Source: Paenibacillus roseus (GTDB lineage Bacteria > Bacillota > Bacilli > Paenibacillales > Paenibacillaceae). Taken from it: a stretch of DNA of 64,000 nt. How positions within the stretch are numbered: the stretch's first letter is position 1; each line of letters begins with the position of its first letter. The stretch is from assembly GCF_016424485.1 (NCBI RefSeq), contig NZ_JAELUP010000065.1, positions 147,227 to 211,226 on the forward strand. Reading direction: 5' to 3'. The notes beneath the pieces are model-generated. The model had not been told where the DNA came from. It ran no database searches and saw only the letters and a program-made list of their open reading frames with translations. The position numbers and the translations under genes are program-made. This document shows positions 49,400 through 59,374 of the stretch, in pieces.

Positions 49400-49578
49400 G
49401 TCTCATTCCTCCTCTATCTATTTGAACCATGATAGCCTTGTTGTTGATGTCTCTATCATGCACAAGTTACCTTAAAAGAATCTTAAAAGAAATTTAAGCC
49501 GAAATAAAAAAGAATTTCCTGTACAGACAACGGGGCTAAGCCCTGATAGACTGCAATCGAAATTCTTCACGGACGGTG

Positions 49579-49992
49579 TTAATTCGGGAAGAGGCGCTCC
49601 ACCTGCTCCAGCTTTGTTTGGGCTTCATCCAGCCAATGCTGTTCTATTGGAGCATCGGAATCAACAGGAGATTGGAACTGATTGATCAGCCCGCCCAACG
49701 TTTGCACCTGCGCTTCCGGGTCCAAACCTTCGTTATAAACATGCTTCAGGACATAAGGCTGTCCGATTCGGATCGTAGCATCATTTACCTCTGCCTGATC
49801 ATCCAGGTGGCCGTGAATGACGCTAAACGGAATGCGCAGCCAAACTTTATGCGCCTCATCCAGATAACGGTCAAAGGAGCCATGCTGGTAATCCCAATTT
49901 CCGCCGAGGGAGAATTGATGCTCCTCCAGCAGTTTCATTACATCTACGAATTCCTGTTCACGAGATTCAAGCTTGGACGATAGTGGAATCAT
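49579..49992 (-). CDS. YugN-like family protein
   Basis: 137 residues from ATG at 49992 (GAGGGGAG 10 bases upstream). An open extension to 50118 overlaps the end of liaR and is not preferred. The pattern MIPLSSKLESREQEFVDVMKLL and GGNWDYQHGSFDRYLD fits the YugN-like family, uncharacterised, Bacillales-specific. It contains VWLRIPFSVIHGHLD. No membrane segment or motif of known catalysis. Confidence 0.8.
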   Translation of the reverse strand: MIPLSSKLESREQEFVDVMKLLEEHQFSLGGNWDYQHGSFDRYLDEAHKVWLRIPFSVIHGHLDDQAEVNDATIRIGQPYVLKHVYNEGLDPEAQVQTLGGLINQFQSPVDSDAPIEQHWLDEAQTKLEQVERLFPN

Positions 49993-50048
49993 ACGGTTTT
50001 CGCTCCCCTCACAAGGTTTCTTACCAGTATGTCCAATAAAGCTCCAAC

Positions 50049-50714
50049 TTATGTGCTGCGCACCCATCCTTTGCGATGGGCGTAGACAGCCAGTTGCGTG
50101 CGATCCTCGACTTCGCATTTCATCAGCAGGTTGCTGACATGAGTTTTGACAGTCTTGATGCCGATATGCAGCTCCTCGCCGATTTCCTTGTTATTTCGCC
50201 CTTCGGCAATGAGGTAAAGCACTTCCTTCTCCCGTTCCGTCAAATTTTCATCCGAGCCCTGCGCTGTCCGCTGCCTAAGTCCTCTGGTCAGAGCTTGAGA
50301 CACATCGGAAGTCATTACCGGCATTCCTTTTACCGCTCCATTCAAAGCATAGATGAGTTCCTCTGCAGATACCGTCTTCAGCACATAGCTGACAGCACCG
50401 GCTTCAATTGCGGCTACAACCTTCTCATCCTCGAGAAAACTTGTGAGCATGACGATTTTCAGTGCGGGATATTGGGCAATCATCGCCTTGGTCGTATCCA
50501 CCCCATCCATTACCGGCATCATGAGATCCATCAGTACAACCTGCGGCCGCTGTTCCTCCGGGCATTTCGCAATCCAATGAAGCGCTTCCTGTCCGTTGGA
50601 AGCTTCTCCAACAACCTCAAAACGGGGCTCCAACATTAAATATGTCCGCAAACCCGCTCTGACCATATCGTGATCGTCGACAATCATAATTTTAGATATC
50701 TCGTTCTGACTCAT
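50049..50714 (-). CDS. liaR: LiaR-like response regulator
   Basis: 221 residues from ATG at 50714 (GAGGAGAG 5 bases upstream). NarL/LuxR-type: receiver with phosphorylated Asp in VVLMDLMMPVMDG, then a LuxR helix-turn-helix (TEREKEVLYLIAEGRNNKEI). The gene follows a HisKA_3 kinase and a LiaF homologue and completes liaFSR, which answers to cell-envelope damage. Its first codons overlap the end of the kinase gene. Confidence 0.9.
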   Translation of the reverse strand: MSQNEISKIMIVDDHDMVRAGLRTYLMLEPRFEVVGEASNGQEALHWIAKCPEEQRPQVVLMDLMMPVMDGVDTTKAMIAQYPALKIVMLTSFLEDEKVVAAIEAGAVSYVLKTVSAEELIYALNGAVKGMPVMTSDVSQALTRGLRQRTAQGSDENLTEREKEVLYLIAEGRNNKEIGEELHIGIKTVKTHVSNLLMKCEVEDRTQLAVYAHRKGWVRST

Positions 50715-51759
50715 GCGCACTCTCCTCTTTGCGGATTAATTTGGGAATCGTCACTCGTATCCTTGTACCCCCGCCCGGCTTGCTTATAATTTCGGCATCC
50801 CCGCCAAGCCGCTGTGCCCGCTCTCTCATTGTCGACAAACCGTACGACCCTCGTTCGACCTGGTCGGGTCTGAATCCTGCTCCGTCATCCTGAAGGATCA
50901 GTATAAACTGACGCTCGGTTTCGCTGATGGTCAACGTAGCTTTGCGGGCTTCAGCGTGCTTGACAATATTGGCCATCCCCTCCTGAATGATCAGGAAAAA
51001 CTGATGTTCCTTTGCTTCAGATAGCTGCTCCGTAAGCTGCCACTCCAGAACCCCCTGCAATCCGTTTTGCCTGCAGTAATCGGGAAACCACTTGTCAAGA
51101 GCTTGCTGTAGGGATCGTCCTTCCAATTCCAAAGGACGAAGCTTGGCAATGAGACCACGCATCTGCTTCTGAGCAAGAGAGGACATCTGAATAAGCTGGT
51201 TCATGACCTCTCCTGCACGGTCCGGATTCAGTTCGAGCAACTTGGGCAGCGAAGAAGCGGACATATGAATGGCAAATAGCTGCTGGCTGACCGTATCGTG
51301 CAGATCACGCCCCAGGCGCTTGCGCTCCTCCATCACCGCCGCTTCTACCGAGGCCGCCCCTCTCATTACCTGTTCTTCGCCGACCTGTTGAATAATTTGC
51401 AATCTCTCTTCCATCGCAGCCACCATGACATTAAACTCCCGATATGCGGACGTAAATGAACTTCTCCCGTCTTCCGGCAGTCGCACTCCCAAATTGCCGT
51501 TTGCAGCTTGCTTAAGCGCCACATGCAGCGTATCGATATGTCTCAAGACGCGTTGCGCGGCCCAGTAGCCCGCCCCGATGTTGAGCAGCAATATTAATGC
51601 AATGGATATCAGATGCTTGTCACTCGGCCTGATCGAATCGGGCAGCCAGGACGGCAGGCCGTTGTACAAAATCAGCGAGACCGCTGCCGCTACAATAAAG
51701 AAAAGAATGAGCTCCCATTTGGAACTCCTTAATAAACGAACAACCACAAATGATCTCAC
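50692..51759 (-). CDS. liaS: LiaS-like sensor histidine kinase
   Basis: 355 residues. Two membrane helices at about 14-34 and 48-68 with a very short outside loop, an intramembrane-sensing layout. HAMP-like linker, then HisKA_3 with the phosphorylated histidine in RLGRDLHDTVSQQLFA, and a HATPase domain (GMANIVKHAEA, DDGAGFRPDQ). It overlaps liaF by 4 bases (GTGA). The start may be a GTG 12 bases further in. Confidence 0.9.
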   Translation of the reverse strand: MRSFVVVRLLRSSKWELILFFIVAAAVSLILYNGLPSWLPDSIRPSDKHLISIALILLLNIGAGYWAAQRVLRHIDTLHVALKQAANGNLGVRLPEDGRSSFTSAYREFNVMVAAMEERLQIIQQVGEEQVMRGAASVEAAVMEERKRLGRDLHDTVSQQLFAIHMSASSLPKLLELNPDRAGEVMNQLIQMSSLAQKQMRGLIAKLRPLELEGRSLQQALDKWFPDYCRQNGLQGVLEWQLTEQLSEAKEHQFFLIIQEGMANIVKHAEARKATLTISETERQFILILQDDGAGFRPDQVERGSYGLSTMRERAQRLGGDAEIISKPGGGTRIRVTIPKLIRKEESAHESERDI

Positions 51760-52754
51760 CCCACCTTGGTCGCAACGACATCACCGATAAAACTGCTGAC
51801 GACCAGCCGGATTTTTTTGTCACAATCTTCGTAGGCCGGACTGTAAACATTGGTGTTGCGGAACATCCCGCCGTCCCTACGATCCATCACTTTAGTATCG
51901 CCGATAAATGTACTGGTCACCACATTAATGCCTACGTCGTAATCATTCGGCAGAAAAATCTTCACATCTCCGATAAAGGAAGAAATGGTCAGCTTCGTCT
52001 CGCCGTAAGGAATTTCAGCTTTGGTCAGATCAATAACCGTATCCCCAATGAAATGAGAGATATTCATCGGTCGCAGCTCAAAATAGTCTGAGCCGACGTA
52101 TATATCCCCGATAAAGCCAGAGCGGTTTTGCGCTCCCGGATCCGAATTCCACCACTCTGTGCGTCCATGATCATGGTGGTGATCATGATGTTTCTTGTAA
52201 TTTTTATATTCTTTTTTGTAATGCTTATATTTTTCTTTGTAAGATTTATAGTCGTCCATATGAGAATCTTCTGTAAAAGGCTCGTAATAATCTTCCTGCT
52301 GCGAAGATGTATGTGCTCCCGGCCTAGTTGGATCAGGATGAAGCGGCGGCGGCGGCGGAATCGGCGAGTGCTTCGGATACGACTGCCAGTTATCGTTATC
52401 TTGCGTTTGTGGCCGGCTACTACGCTTTGTCTTAAAAATCATTTTTAATCCGAATAAAATGACCACGACCGGTATCGCATAACGGATGATATCCCCAATG
52501 GAAAAAAAACGGTAACCGATTGTGCCGGAAAGGAAGTGCACGCCCAGAACAATCAGAATAATCCCCCACCAGCCTGAACCGCCCCGCTTGAACAAGGCAT
52601 CAATCCCGATCAAAATTAATATAACCGGCCAAAAAGTAGAGATTATATGTCCGAGCGTAAATCCTCCCCAGCCGAATTGTCCCATAAGCAAATTAAGCCC
52701 GACAAACACAATGATAAGTCCCCATAAAAAACGTCTAAAAAAATGACTGTTCAT
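51756..52754 (-). CDS. liaF: LiaF-like regulator of the cell-envelope stress system
   Basis: 332 residues from ATG at 52754 (GGAGG 8 bases upstream). Four hydrophobic segments in the first 110 residues form the membrane part. A basic/His-rich linker (HHDHHHDHGRTEWW) leads to a C-terminal beta domain with repeating FIGD motifs (GFIGDIYVG, HFIGDTVID, SFIGDVKIF, TFIGDTKVM and SFIGDVVAT), the LiaF/VraT signature. LiaF restrains LiaS without stress. It is first in liaF-liaS-liaR. Confidence 0.9.
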   Translation of the reverse strand: MNSHFFRRFLWGLIIVFVGLNLLMGQFGWGGFTLGHIISTFWPVILILIGIDALFKRGGSGWWGIILIVLGVHFLSGTIGYRFFSIGDIIRYAIPVVVILFGLKMIFKTKRSSRPQTQDNDNWQSYPKHSPIPPPPPLHPDPTRPGAHTSSQQEDYYEPFTEDSHMDDYKSYKEKYKHYKKEYKNYKKHHDHHHDHGRTEWWNSDPGAQNRSGFIGDIYVGSDYFELRPMNISHFIGDTVIDLTKAEIPYGETKLTISSFIGDVKIFLPNDYDVGINVVTSTFIGDTKVMDRRDGGMFRNTNVYSPAYEDCDKKIRLVVSSFIGDVVATKVG

Positions 52755-52873
52755 ACGATCTGCCTCCATCACACTGATTAAAGATTGATTACTTGTAGTA
52801 TAGCCGACAGAATGACTTGTTTAAAACGGACGCAGGTTTGAAATTAGCCTCCGTCTGAAGACGGAGGAGTTGC

Positions 52874-52901
52874 AAAAAGAGACCGAGTCATCCGACTCGG
52901 C
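52874..52901 (-). terminator. Terminator of the gamma-type SASP gene
   Basis: ACCGAGTC / GACTCGGC stem, followed on the minus strand by TCTCTTTTTGC. Confidence 0.75.
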
Positions 52902-52917
52902 CCCGTGTAGAAAATCC

Positions 52918-53061
52918 TTATTTATTTACGTTTTCAGTAGCAGCTCTAGCAGCCTGTTTAGTCGTGCTTTGTTGCTGATTCAATTCTTCAGCAGCAAATT
53001 CGGCATTGTACTGATTATTGTTTTGGTTGTTCAATTTGTTGTTTTTGTTGTTCTTAGCCAT
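52918..53061 (-). CDS. Gamma-type small acid-soluble spore protein
   Basis: 47 residues, Asn/Gln/Ala-rich, starting MAKNNKNNKLNN and holding YNAEFAAEELNQQQS, which resembles the FASE repeat core of gamma-type SASPs, then TKQAARAATENVNK. GGGGAGGTG lies 8 bases before the ATG. Gamma-type SASPs do not bind DNA and supply amino acids at germination. It has only one repeat, shorter than SspE (about 84). A strong terminator follows. Expression in the forespore is expected from the family. Confidence 0.75.
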   Translation of the reverse strand: MAKNNKNNKLNNQNNNQYNAEFAAEELNQQQSTTKQAARAATENVNK

Positions 53062-53144
53062 GGTTCATTCACCTCCCCGTCCTTAACTAGTATGGAAGAT
53101 CGGGGAAGCCTTTATGTAAAACAACAAAGATACAATTTGCGGAA

Positions 53145-53651
53145 TTAAATCCAATGTTTGAGACGTTCGCGACTTCGATGAATCCGTGCTTTTACTGTAC
53201 CAAGCGGTAAATTCATTGCATCTGCAATTTCCTGATCTTTAAAGCCGTAATAGAACTTATAGAGCATCATTGTTCTGGAACGAGGGTCCAATGCTCCAAG
53301 CAGTTCAGAAATCTCCAATAACAATTCCGCCTCAGTTGGAGAAGATGATGATGGCTCCTGAGGTTCAAACCATCCAGTCGATGACTTGCCGTTACGACGG
53401 TTCACATTATAAGCGACATTTGCTGTAATGGTCTTGGCCCACGCGGTCAGCTTACTCTCTTCCCTGAGCGTATCTTGCTTCGACAATATCCGCACCCACG
53501 CCTCTTGCACGACATCATGAGCATCCGATTTGTTACGGACTTTGGAGTAAGCAACACGAGTCATCTGATTATACAAATCTCGCAGTAAAATCTCGTATTG
53601 TTCAAGCTCCATCCCCATCGGATCATGACTTTGAGACAACCATTTTCTCAT
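53145..53651 (-). CDS. ECF-like RNA polymerase sigma factor
   Basis: 168 residues from ATG at 53651 (GAGGCGG about 5 bases upstream), an alternative to an ORF start at 53705. Region 2 has QMTRVAYSKVRNKSDAHDVVQEAWVRIL, and region 4 ends DQEIADAMNLPLGTVKARIHRSRERL. It fits the sigma-70 ECF group (SigX/SigW-like). No anti-sigma gene is adjacent on the same strand, unusual for the group. It is transcribed toward the SASP gene. The regulon cannot be told from sequence. Confidence 0.88.
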   Translation of the reverse strand: MRKWLSQSHDPMGMELEQYEILLRDLYNQMTRVAYSKVRNKSDAHDVVQEAWVRILSKQDTLREESKLTAWAKTITANVAYNVNRRNGKSSTGWFEPQEPSSSSPTEAELLLEISELLGALDPRSRTMMLYKFYYGFKDQEIADAMNLPLGTVKARIHRSRERLKHWI

Positions 53652-53815
53652 CCATACCGCCTCGCAGCTGATAACATTTACAATTCGATATAAATTATAC
53701 CACAAAAAACCAGAAAAAAAAAGAAGATTTGTCGTTAATTGTTCAAAACTTTTTCTTGCGACAATCTTCCTATTAAAATTTGATATAAGCTAAGTCCTTT
53801 GGCCCATGCGGCCTC

Positions 53816-54379
53816 TTAACTGGCAAACATGGATTGCGGAATGCGCTGCTCTGCTTTTACAACCTGGTTGATTTTCTGGAGCCATGCTTCCGTCATTTTT
53901 CCATCGCCTTGATGAATCACTTGTACAGTAACGGAGCGCTTGCCCCATTCCTTATATACCTGCTTAATCGTCTCGAAATAGAGATCAATTTTATGTCCCT
54001 TTATTGCCGATCCAGTATCCGCCACAACGCCATAGCCGTATCCGGGAATATACAAAATGCTTCCGATCGGAAATACCTTCGGATCAGCGGCAATCGTAGA
54101 TACATAATCCCGTCTGACTTTGACCCCGCTGTAGGTAATGCCATATCCAGGATTCCCCGGTCTCTTTCCTGTTGATTCAACACCTGCGGTATAGCCTGTT
54201 GCCATTACCTCAACTGATCGGGCATTGCCATGATTCGGATTGCTGTCAAAGGGCAGTAGCCCTTGCCCGGCCACAAAGCCGGATGATGCCATCGCCACTA
54301 AGGGCTGAGTGACAATAACTATAGCTGCAATAAAAAGCAAACTTGCTTTTTTCAAAAGGTAAACATTCATGCTTCTCAT
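53816..54379 (-). CDS. Secreted 3D-domain protein, YuiC-like muralytic enzyme
   Basis: 187 residues from ATG at 54379, with GGGGGG about 11 bases upstream. Signal peptide at about 9-33 ([19 protein letters not shown]), cut after AMAS. The 3D domain has [49 protein letters not shown] and KIDLYF, keeping the [14 protein letters not shown] name it. B. subtilis YuiC and related proteins are lytic transglycosylases of the stationary phase. It acts outside the cell on peptidoglycan. Confidence 0.85.
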   Translation of the reverse strand: MRSMNVYLLKKASLLFIAAIVIVTQPLVAMASSGFVAGQGLLPFDSNPNHGNARSVEVMATGYTAGVESTGKRPGNPGYGITYSGVKVRRDYVSTIAADPKVFPIGSILYIPGYGYGVVADTGSAIKGHKIDLYFETIKQVYKEWGKRSVTVQVIHQGDGKMTEAWLQKINQVVKAEQRIPQSMFAS

Positions 54380-54439
54380 TCTGGAGAGTCCCCCCTGCAT
54401 AGAAGGTTCCCCCCAGAAGAGCGCAATTATACCGTCAGC

Positions 54440-56377
54440 TTAAATCTCTTTGTTATGGATTTCCTGTTGAAGTTGTCCGGCTAGTTCTTCCACGGATTTG
54501 GAGCCGATATCTCCCTCGCCGCGTTTGCGGATCGATACAGAGCCACTGCCCGCTTCATTTTCACCGACAATCAGCATATACGGAACTTTCTCAAGCTGGG
54601 CTTCGCGAATCTTATAACCAAGCTTTTCATTGCGCAGATCAGTTTCCACACGAATACCCGCAGCCTGCAACTGTTCTTCCACTTGTTTTACATAGTCTGC
54701 GTACGCCAGTGAAACGGGAATCACACGGGCCTGGACCGGAGACAGCCAGAGCGGAAGAGCGCCTGCAAAGTTTTCCAACAAGAACGCTGTCATTCGCTCC
54801 ATTGTGCTGATAATGCCCCGGTGGATAACGACCGGACGATGTTTTTTCCCATCATCGCCGACATATTCCAATTCAAAACGCTCCGGCAGCAAGAAGTCCA
54901 GCTGCGCTGTCGACAATGTCTCTTCCTTGCCTAGCGCGGTCTTGATCTGAACGTCCAGTTTAGGTCCGTAGAACGCTGCTTCTCCCTCCGCCTCAAAGAA
55001 CGGCAGTCCAAGCTCCTCCACAACTTCGCGAAGCATTCTTTGAGACATTTCCCACATCTCGTCGTTCTGGAAATACTTCTCGGTATCCTTAGGATCACGG
55101 TAAGATAGACGAAAGCGGTATTCCTTGATGCCAAAGTCTTCATACACCTTGCGGATCAACTGGATAACACGGGAGAATTCTTCCTTGATTTGATCCGGAC
55201 GACAGAAGATATGCGCGTCATTCAGTGTCATAGCGCGTACACGATGGAGTCCTGTCAATGCGCCTGACATCTCGTAGCGGTGCATCGTTCCAAGCTCTGC
55301 AATACGGATCGGCAGATCGCGGTAGCTTCGCATGTCGCTCTTGTACACCATCATATGGTGCGGACAGTTCATCGGGCGCAGCACCAGTTCCTCATTGTCC
55401 ATTTCCATCTTGGGGAACATATCCTCGGAGTAGTGCTCCCAGTGGCCAGAAATTTTATACAACTCGACATTCGCCAGCACAGGCGTGTAGACGTGGTCGT
55501 AGCCGAGTTTTTCTTCCAGGTCCACAATATAACGTTCCATAGTACGGCGCAATTTGGCGCCGTTAGGCAGCCAAAGCGGGAGACCTTGCCCGACCTCGCG
55601 AGAGAAAGTGAACATTTTCAGTTCGCGTCCGAGCTTTCTGTGATCACGCTTTTTCGCTTCCTCCAGGAAGTGCAAATGCTCATCAAGCTGGGCCTTTTTC
55701 GGGAATGCAGTACCGTAAATCCGCTGCAGCATTTTGTTCTTGGAATCGCCTCTCCAGTAAGCGCCGGCCACACTGAGCAGCTTGAATGCTTTGATGCGTC
55801 CAGTGGACGGCAAATGCGGACCACGGCACAGGTCAAAAAATTCGCCCTGGTCATAAATGGTCAGCACTGAAGATTCCGGCAAATCGCGGATCAGTTCCAG
55901 CTTCAATGGATCTTCAAGCTCCGTAAAAATAGCAATGGCTTCGTCCCGACTGACAACACGCCGACGGATATCGAGATTTTCTTTTGTAATTTTGTCCATT
56001 TCCTTTTCGATCTTCTCCAGATCGTCAGGCGTGAGCGATTGCTCCATGTCGATATCATAATAGAAGCCATCTTCGATAACCGGGCCAATTCCCAGCTTAA
56101 CAGCCTTTTCTCCATAGATGCGTTTAATGGCCTGCGCCATCAAGTGAGCGGTACTGTGACGATAAACCTCCAGTCCATCCTCTGAATCAAGAGTTACAAT
56201 TTCAATCTTGTCCTGGTCTTCAATCGGCGCATACAGGTCAACAACCTTGCCGTTAATTTTACCGGCCACAGCATTCTTCTTCAGACCGGAGCTAATCGAT
56301 CCCGCTACATCCTCAATTGTTGCTCCTGCCTCATATTCGCGGACCGCGCCATCGGGCAATGTAATTTGAATAGACAT
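54440..56377 (-). CDS. thrS: Threonyl-tRNA synthetase
   Basis: 645 residues from ATG at 56377 (GGGAGG about 11 bases upstream; an open extension to 56467 lies in the T-box leader). It has the TGS domain ([18 protein letters not shown]), an editing domain ([16 protein letters not shown]), the class II core ([20 protein letters not shown]) and the C-terminal anticodon-binding domain. The T-box riboswitch upstream gives induction when threonyl-tRNA is uncharged. It follows ytxC, the usual Bacillales neighbour. Confidence 0.97.
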   Translation of the reverse strand: MSIQITLPDGAVREYEAGATIEDVAGSISSGLKKNAVAGKINGKVVDLYAPIEDQDKIEIVTLDSEDGLEVYRHSTAHLMAQAIKRIYGEKAVKLGIGPVIEDGFYYDIDMEQSLTPDDLEKIEKEMDKITKENLDIRRRVVSRDEAIAIFTELEDPLKLELIRDLPESSVLTIYDQGEFFDLCRGPHLPSTGRIKAFKLLSVAGAYWRGDSKNKMLQRIYGTAFPKKAQLDEHLHFLEEAKKRDHRKLGRELKMFTFSREVGQGLPLWLPNGAKLRRTMERYIVDLEEKLGYDHVYTPVLANVELYKISGHWEHYSEDMFPKMEMDNEELVLRPMNCPHHMMVYKSDMRSYRDLPIRIAELGTMHRYEMSGALTGLHRVRAMTLNDAHIFCRPDQIKEEFSRVIQLIRKVYEDFGIKEYRFRLSYRDPKDTEKYFQNDEMWEMSQRMLREVVEELGLPFFEAEGEAAFYGPKLDVQIKTALGKEETLSTAQLDFLLPERFELEYVGDDGKKHRPVVIHRGIISTMERMTAFLLENFAGALPLWLSPVQARVIPVSLAYADYVKQVEEQLQAAGIRVETDLRNEKLGYKIREAQLEKVPYMLIVGENEAGSGSVSIRKRGEGDIGSKSVEELAGQLQQEIHNKEI

Positions 56378-56407
56378 TTTTTCATAATCCTCCCTTTGTA
56401 CAAATGC

Positions 56408-56695
56408 AAAAAAGCCCCCGCCCCGTAAAGGGACGAGCGCTTGATACTCTCGTGGTTCCACCCTCATTTAATACAACAGTAGCACAAAGCCGCTCTTGTA
56501 TCCTTGAGCCATCTGTTAACGGAGATGAACCGTTATAGTCTACCACTCTGTCCAAGAGCTTCAACTATCCAGCTACAAAGGGGTAGCATCTGCCGTGTCA
56601 TCGGGGGGAAATCGCAGCCAAGTTTCCTCTCTCTGAGCCGTGTCTTCGGCAAGCCGTGTCTTTGTCCTCGCTGTTGCAGACTCCACAAAAAGTGA
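56408..56695 (-). promoter_or_regulatory. T-box riboswitch of thrS
   Basis: On the minus strand the T-box antiterminator motif AGGGTGGAACCACG is at 56451-56464, followed by a GC-rich terminator hairpin (GCTCGTCCC/GGGGCGGGGGC) with TTTTTT at 56408-56440. The region above it has the stems of a T-box leader. The specifier codon could not be fixed by eye. It lies about 30 bases before the thrS start. Confidence 0.9.
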
Positions 56696-56753
56696 AGATC
56701 CTATATGCTTCCCATTATACTTGGCCGCTTTCCATCTAGTCAATAGCTCGACA

Positions 56754-57716
56754 TCAGATTTCACTGCTGTACGGGGCTTCCCCGATTACGGAACCTGCCG
56801 TCTCCATTTGTTCGAAAAATCTGCTGCAATTGCCACAGCCGCTGCATACCTGCACCCGATCCCCGAATATGGATTCAATTGTACGAATAACCTGCTGGTT
56901 GGCAGAGCGGGTATGGATCAGGATTTGTCTCGGCGAGGCGGCAATCAGGGTACTGACAACCCGGTCCTCCACATTCATTTCAGCTTCCAGCATATCCGCT
57001 ACAATGCGATCGGAATTGCGATATTCAAGCGGCAGCAGCTGAGAGTTGCACAACTGAAACTGTCCATCATCCATTTGGAACAGATGAACCACCGATGTCT
57101 TCGTATCTTGCATGGCGACAAAATAACGAAGCAGCGAAATAAAATCCTGATACTGCTTCTCCATAACATATTCGTCAATTGCGTACTCGGCCGTTTCCCT
57201 CAGAGTGTCCCAATAACTTGCAAGACGAAACGTTATAAATCCATGCACATGTACAGTTGTGTTCAAACTCAAAAATTCCCCAAGCTCTTCAGATATTTTA
57301 TTATGACGCTTTCGCCAGTCAGCGAGCTGCTCTTCATTTATAGACAAAGGCTCATGGTTCTCACCGTACAAGAGCTCCCTGCTGATTGACTCAATTTTTT
57401 GCAGCTCCGTAGTGTCCGTGTAGCCGGATTCCTTGTGCAGCAATGAGCGCAGCAATGCGGGCTCCAACTCATACAATATATAATCCGCGATGCCTTTAGC
57501 CGCTTGACGGATAACATCCGCTCTGGCCAGCGACTGCGAAGAATTGCCCGGCAGCTCGAAGCAGCTTATTCGTCCCTTCTCCGCATCAATATCCCACCCC
57601 AGTATATCTGAACCTGCAGCCATATGTAACGGTGCGAATGCTTCACTTAAATAACGGGACAGCTTCCAAACCTCCTGCTCATTGGAGGGCAGCAAACAAG
57701 CAGTAAACAGTTCCAT
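56754..57716 (-). CDS. ytxC: Sporulation protein YtxC
   Basis: 320 residues from ATG at 57716 (AAGGGGAG 7 bases upstream), not the ATG at 57755. YtxC is a sporulation-associated protein of unknown function found upstream of thrS in Bacillales. It has VHVHGFITFRL in the middle and, near the C-terminus, CSGCGNC, a Cys triplet that may hold a metal. No signal peptide. Confidence 0.85.
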   Translation of the reverse strand: MELFTACLLPSNEQEVWKLSRYLSEAFAPLHMAAGSDILGWDIDAEKGRISCFELPGNSSQSLARADVIRQAAKGIADYILYELEPALLRSLLHKESGYTDTTELQKIESISRELLYGENHEPLSINEEQLADWRKRHNKISEELGEFLSLNTTVHVHGFITFRLASYWDTLRETAEYAIDEYVMEKQYQDFISLLRYFVAMQDTKTSVVHLFQMDDGQFQLCNSQLLPLEYRNSDRIVADMLEAEMNVEDRVVSTLIAASPRQILIHTRSANQQVIRTIESIFGDRVQVCSGCGNCSRFFEQMETAGSVIGEAPYSSEI

Positions 57717-57822
57717 ATCCACACTCCCCTTCTTCATATTCAGTATATGGTCCAAAGATGCCGGATATACGATGAAGGATGTGGCAACAGGAGAGGAGTG
57801 TGGACAAGCTCCCCAATAAAAA

Positions 57823-57870
57823 TAACCAGTAAAATCACTCCGAATTGAGCCGAGTGACTTTACTGGTTAT
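57823..57870 (-). terminator. Terminator of mqnC
   Basis: Long stem AATAACCAGTAAA and TCACTC pairing with GAGTGA and TTTACTGGTTAT. It lies between the mqnC stop and the ytxC promoter region. Confidence 0.75.
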
Positions 57871-57881
57871 AGAAGTGTACC

Positions 57882-59015
57882 CTAGTTCTGCATCACGAAA
57901 TCCTGCTTTACGCTATCATTTTCATAATAGGTCTTCAAAATTTCATAACGGGTATTGCGTTGTGCAGGCACTTTGCCAGCTTCACGGATGAGCTTTAAGA
58001 TCAGTTCAATATTGACTTTATGCGTCGTGCCCGCAGCGGAAACGACATTCTCCTCAATCATTGTGCTGCCGAAGTCATTGCAGCCATAGGATAGCGACAG
58101 CTTGCCGACCTCTGGTCCCATCGTAACCCAGGAAGATTGGAAATTGGCAATATTATCAAGCGTAATCCGGCTGATCGCCAGTGTCTTCAAGTATTCCTCC
58201 GGCGTAGCCTTCTCCCGCTTCATATTCGTATTGTCCGGCTGGAATGTCCATGGAATAAATGCCAGGAATCCCTTTGAATCATAGCCGTTTGCCATACACT
58301 CATCCTGGGCATCGCGCACACGGTGCAGGTGGAGCGCCCGCTCCTCCATCTCTTCGCCGAAGCCAATTACCATCGTCGCGGTCGTATTCATGCCGATTCT
58401 GTGGGCAATCTTCATAACGTCCATCCAGTCCGTCCATGAGCCCTTCAAGCGGCTGATCTTGCGTCGGGTACGGTCATCCAGAATTTCTGCGCCTCCTCCA
58501 GGGAGCGAATCAAGGCCTGCTACATGAATCTGGCGAATGACCTCCTCCAGAGACAGTCCGTCAGAAACATCCTTCATCTTATGAATCTCCGCAGGCGAGA
58601 AAGAGTGCATCGTAATTTCCGGGAATCGCTGCTTGATTCCGCGCAACAGATCTGTATAATAAGAAAATTTCAGGTTTGGATTCGTCCCGCCTTGCATCAG
58701 AATCTCTGTTCCGCCTACATCGATAGTTTCCTGAATTTTACTGAAAATCAACTCATCCGGCAGCACATAACCTTCGGGAGATCCAGGTTTGCGGTAAAAG
58801 GCGCAAAACCGGCAATACACGTCGCATACATTCGTATAGTTTATATTGCGGCCCACTACAAAAGTGGTAATCGGCTCCGGATGATGCCTCAGCATAATTT
58901 GATTGGCCGCATGGCCCATTTTCTCAATCTGGTCCGATTCAAACAGCGTAATTGTATCTTCCAGTGTCAGTCTTTGCCCTTGCAGCGCTTTATTTAGTAT
59001 ACCGTCAATAGTCAT
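57882..59015 (-). CDS. mqnC: Cyclic dehypoxanthinyl futalosine synthase MqnC (radical SAM)
   Basis: 377 residues from ATG at 59015 (AAGGAAGGAG about 10 bases upstream; an open extension to 59069 is not preferred). Radical SAM enzyme of the futalosine menaquinone route. The cluster motif is CDVYCRFC, with C64, C68 and C71. Others are ILMQGGTNPNLKFSYY, SLPGGGAEILDDR and FIPWTFQPDNT. It could be read as a CofH/MqnE-type protein; the ILMQGG and SLPGGGAE blocks favour MqnC. No other mqn gene is in the window. Confidence 0.85.
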   Translation of the reverse strand: MTIDGILNKALQGQRLTLEDTITLFESDQIEKMGHAANQIMLRHHPEPITTFVVGRNINYTNVCDVYCRFCAFYRKPGSPEGYVLPDELIFSKIQETIDVGGTEILMQGGTNPNLKFSYYTDLLRGIKQRFPEITMHSFSPAEIHKMKDVSDGLSLEEVIRQIHVAGLDSLPGGGAEILDDRTRRKISRLKGSWTDWMDVMKIAHRIGMNTTATMVIGFGEEMEERALHLHRVRDAQDECMANGYDSKGFLAFIPWTFQPDNTNMKREKATPEEYLKTLAISRITLDNIANFQSSWVTMGPEVGKLSLSYGCNDFGSTMIEENVVSAAGTTHKVNIELILKLIREAGKVPAQRNTRYEILKTYYENDSVKQDFVMQN

Positions 59016-59097
59016 TTGTACAGCACTCCTTCCTTCAATCCCGTTCCTGCATTTATAAAGATAAGTCAAATCATTCGGCTCTTTCTTAACATGCTGG

Positions 59098-59262
59098 ATT
59101 CTGCCAAATGAGCTGGTGAAGAGATGAAGGGTTTCTGGAGAAGCGACAGCGTTTGCCTTTAAAGACCGATTTCTTACTTATGGAACCTGTAATCGAAGAA
59201 ATCGGTCTTTAACAGCAATCGGAAGAAACCCTTCATCTCACAGCCTTTTGCTCGAAATCAGC
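59098..59262. repeat. Long palindromic intergenic repeat, copy E (inverted)
   Basis: Reads on the minus strand as TTCTTCCGATTGCTGTTAAA then GACCGATTTCTT, close to the copy A core TTCTTCCGATCGCTGTTAAA-GCCCGATTCCT. Its arms GAGATGAAGGGTTTCT and AGAAACCCTTCATCTC pair, as do AAAGACCGATTTCTT and AAGAAATCGGTCTTT. This is the only copy lying between same-strand genes (metC and mqnC). Confidence 0.75.
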
Positions 59263-59330
59263 TTTTAATAAAAACCAAAAGCATAATGACGTTTGCTTTT
59301 TAAACCAAGCCCATAAAATCAGTGTAACAC

Positions 59331-59370
59331 AAATGGCGAACCCCCGTCACGCACAGGGATTCGCCATTTT
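59331..59370 (-). terminator. Hairpin past metC
   Basis: AAATGGCGAA / TTCGCCATTTT stem just past the metC stop. T-run after the minus-strand stem is absent. Confidence 0.5.
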
Positions 59371-59374
59371 AAGC

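Noticed and set aside
52870..53148. Plus-strand open frame of 92 codons
   Set aside because: It is the reverse strand of the gamma-type SASP gene (52918-53061), which has a much better ribosome site and terminator.
56382..56695. Short open frames upstream of thrS
   Set aside because: They lie in the T-box leader and are explained by it.
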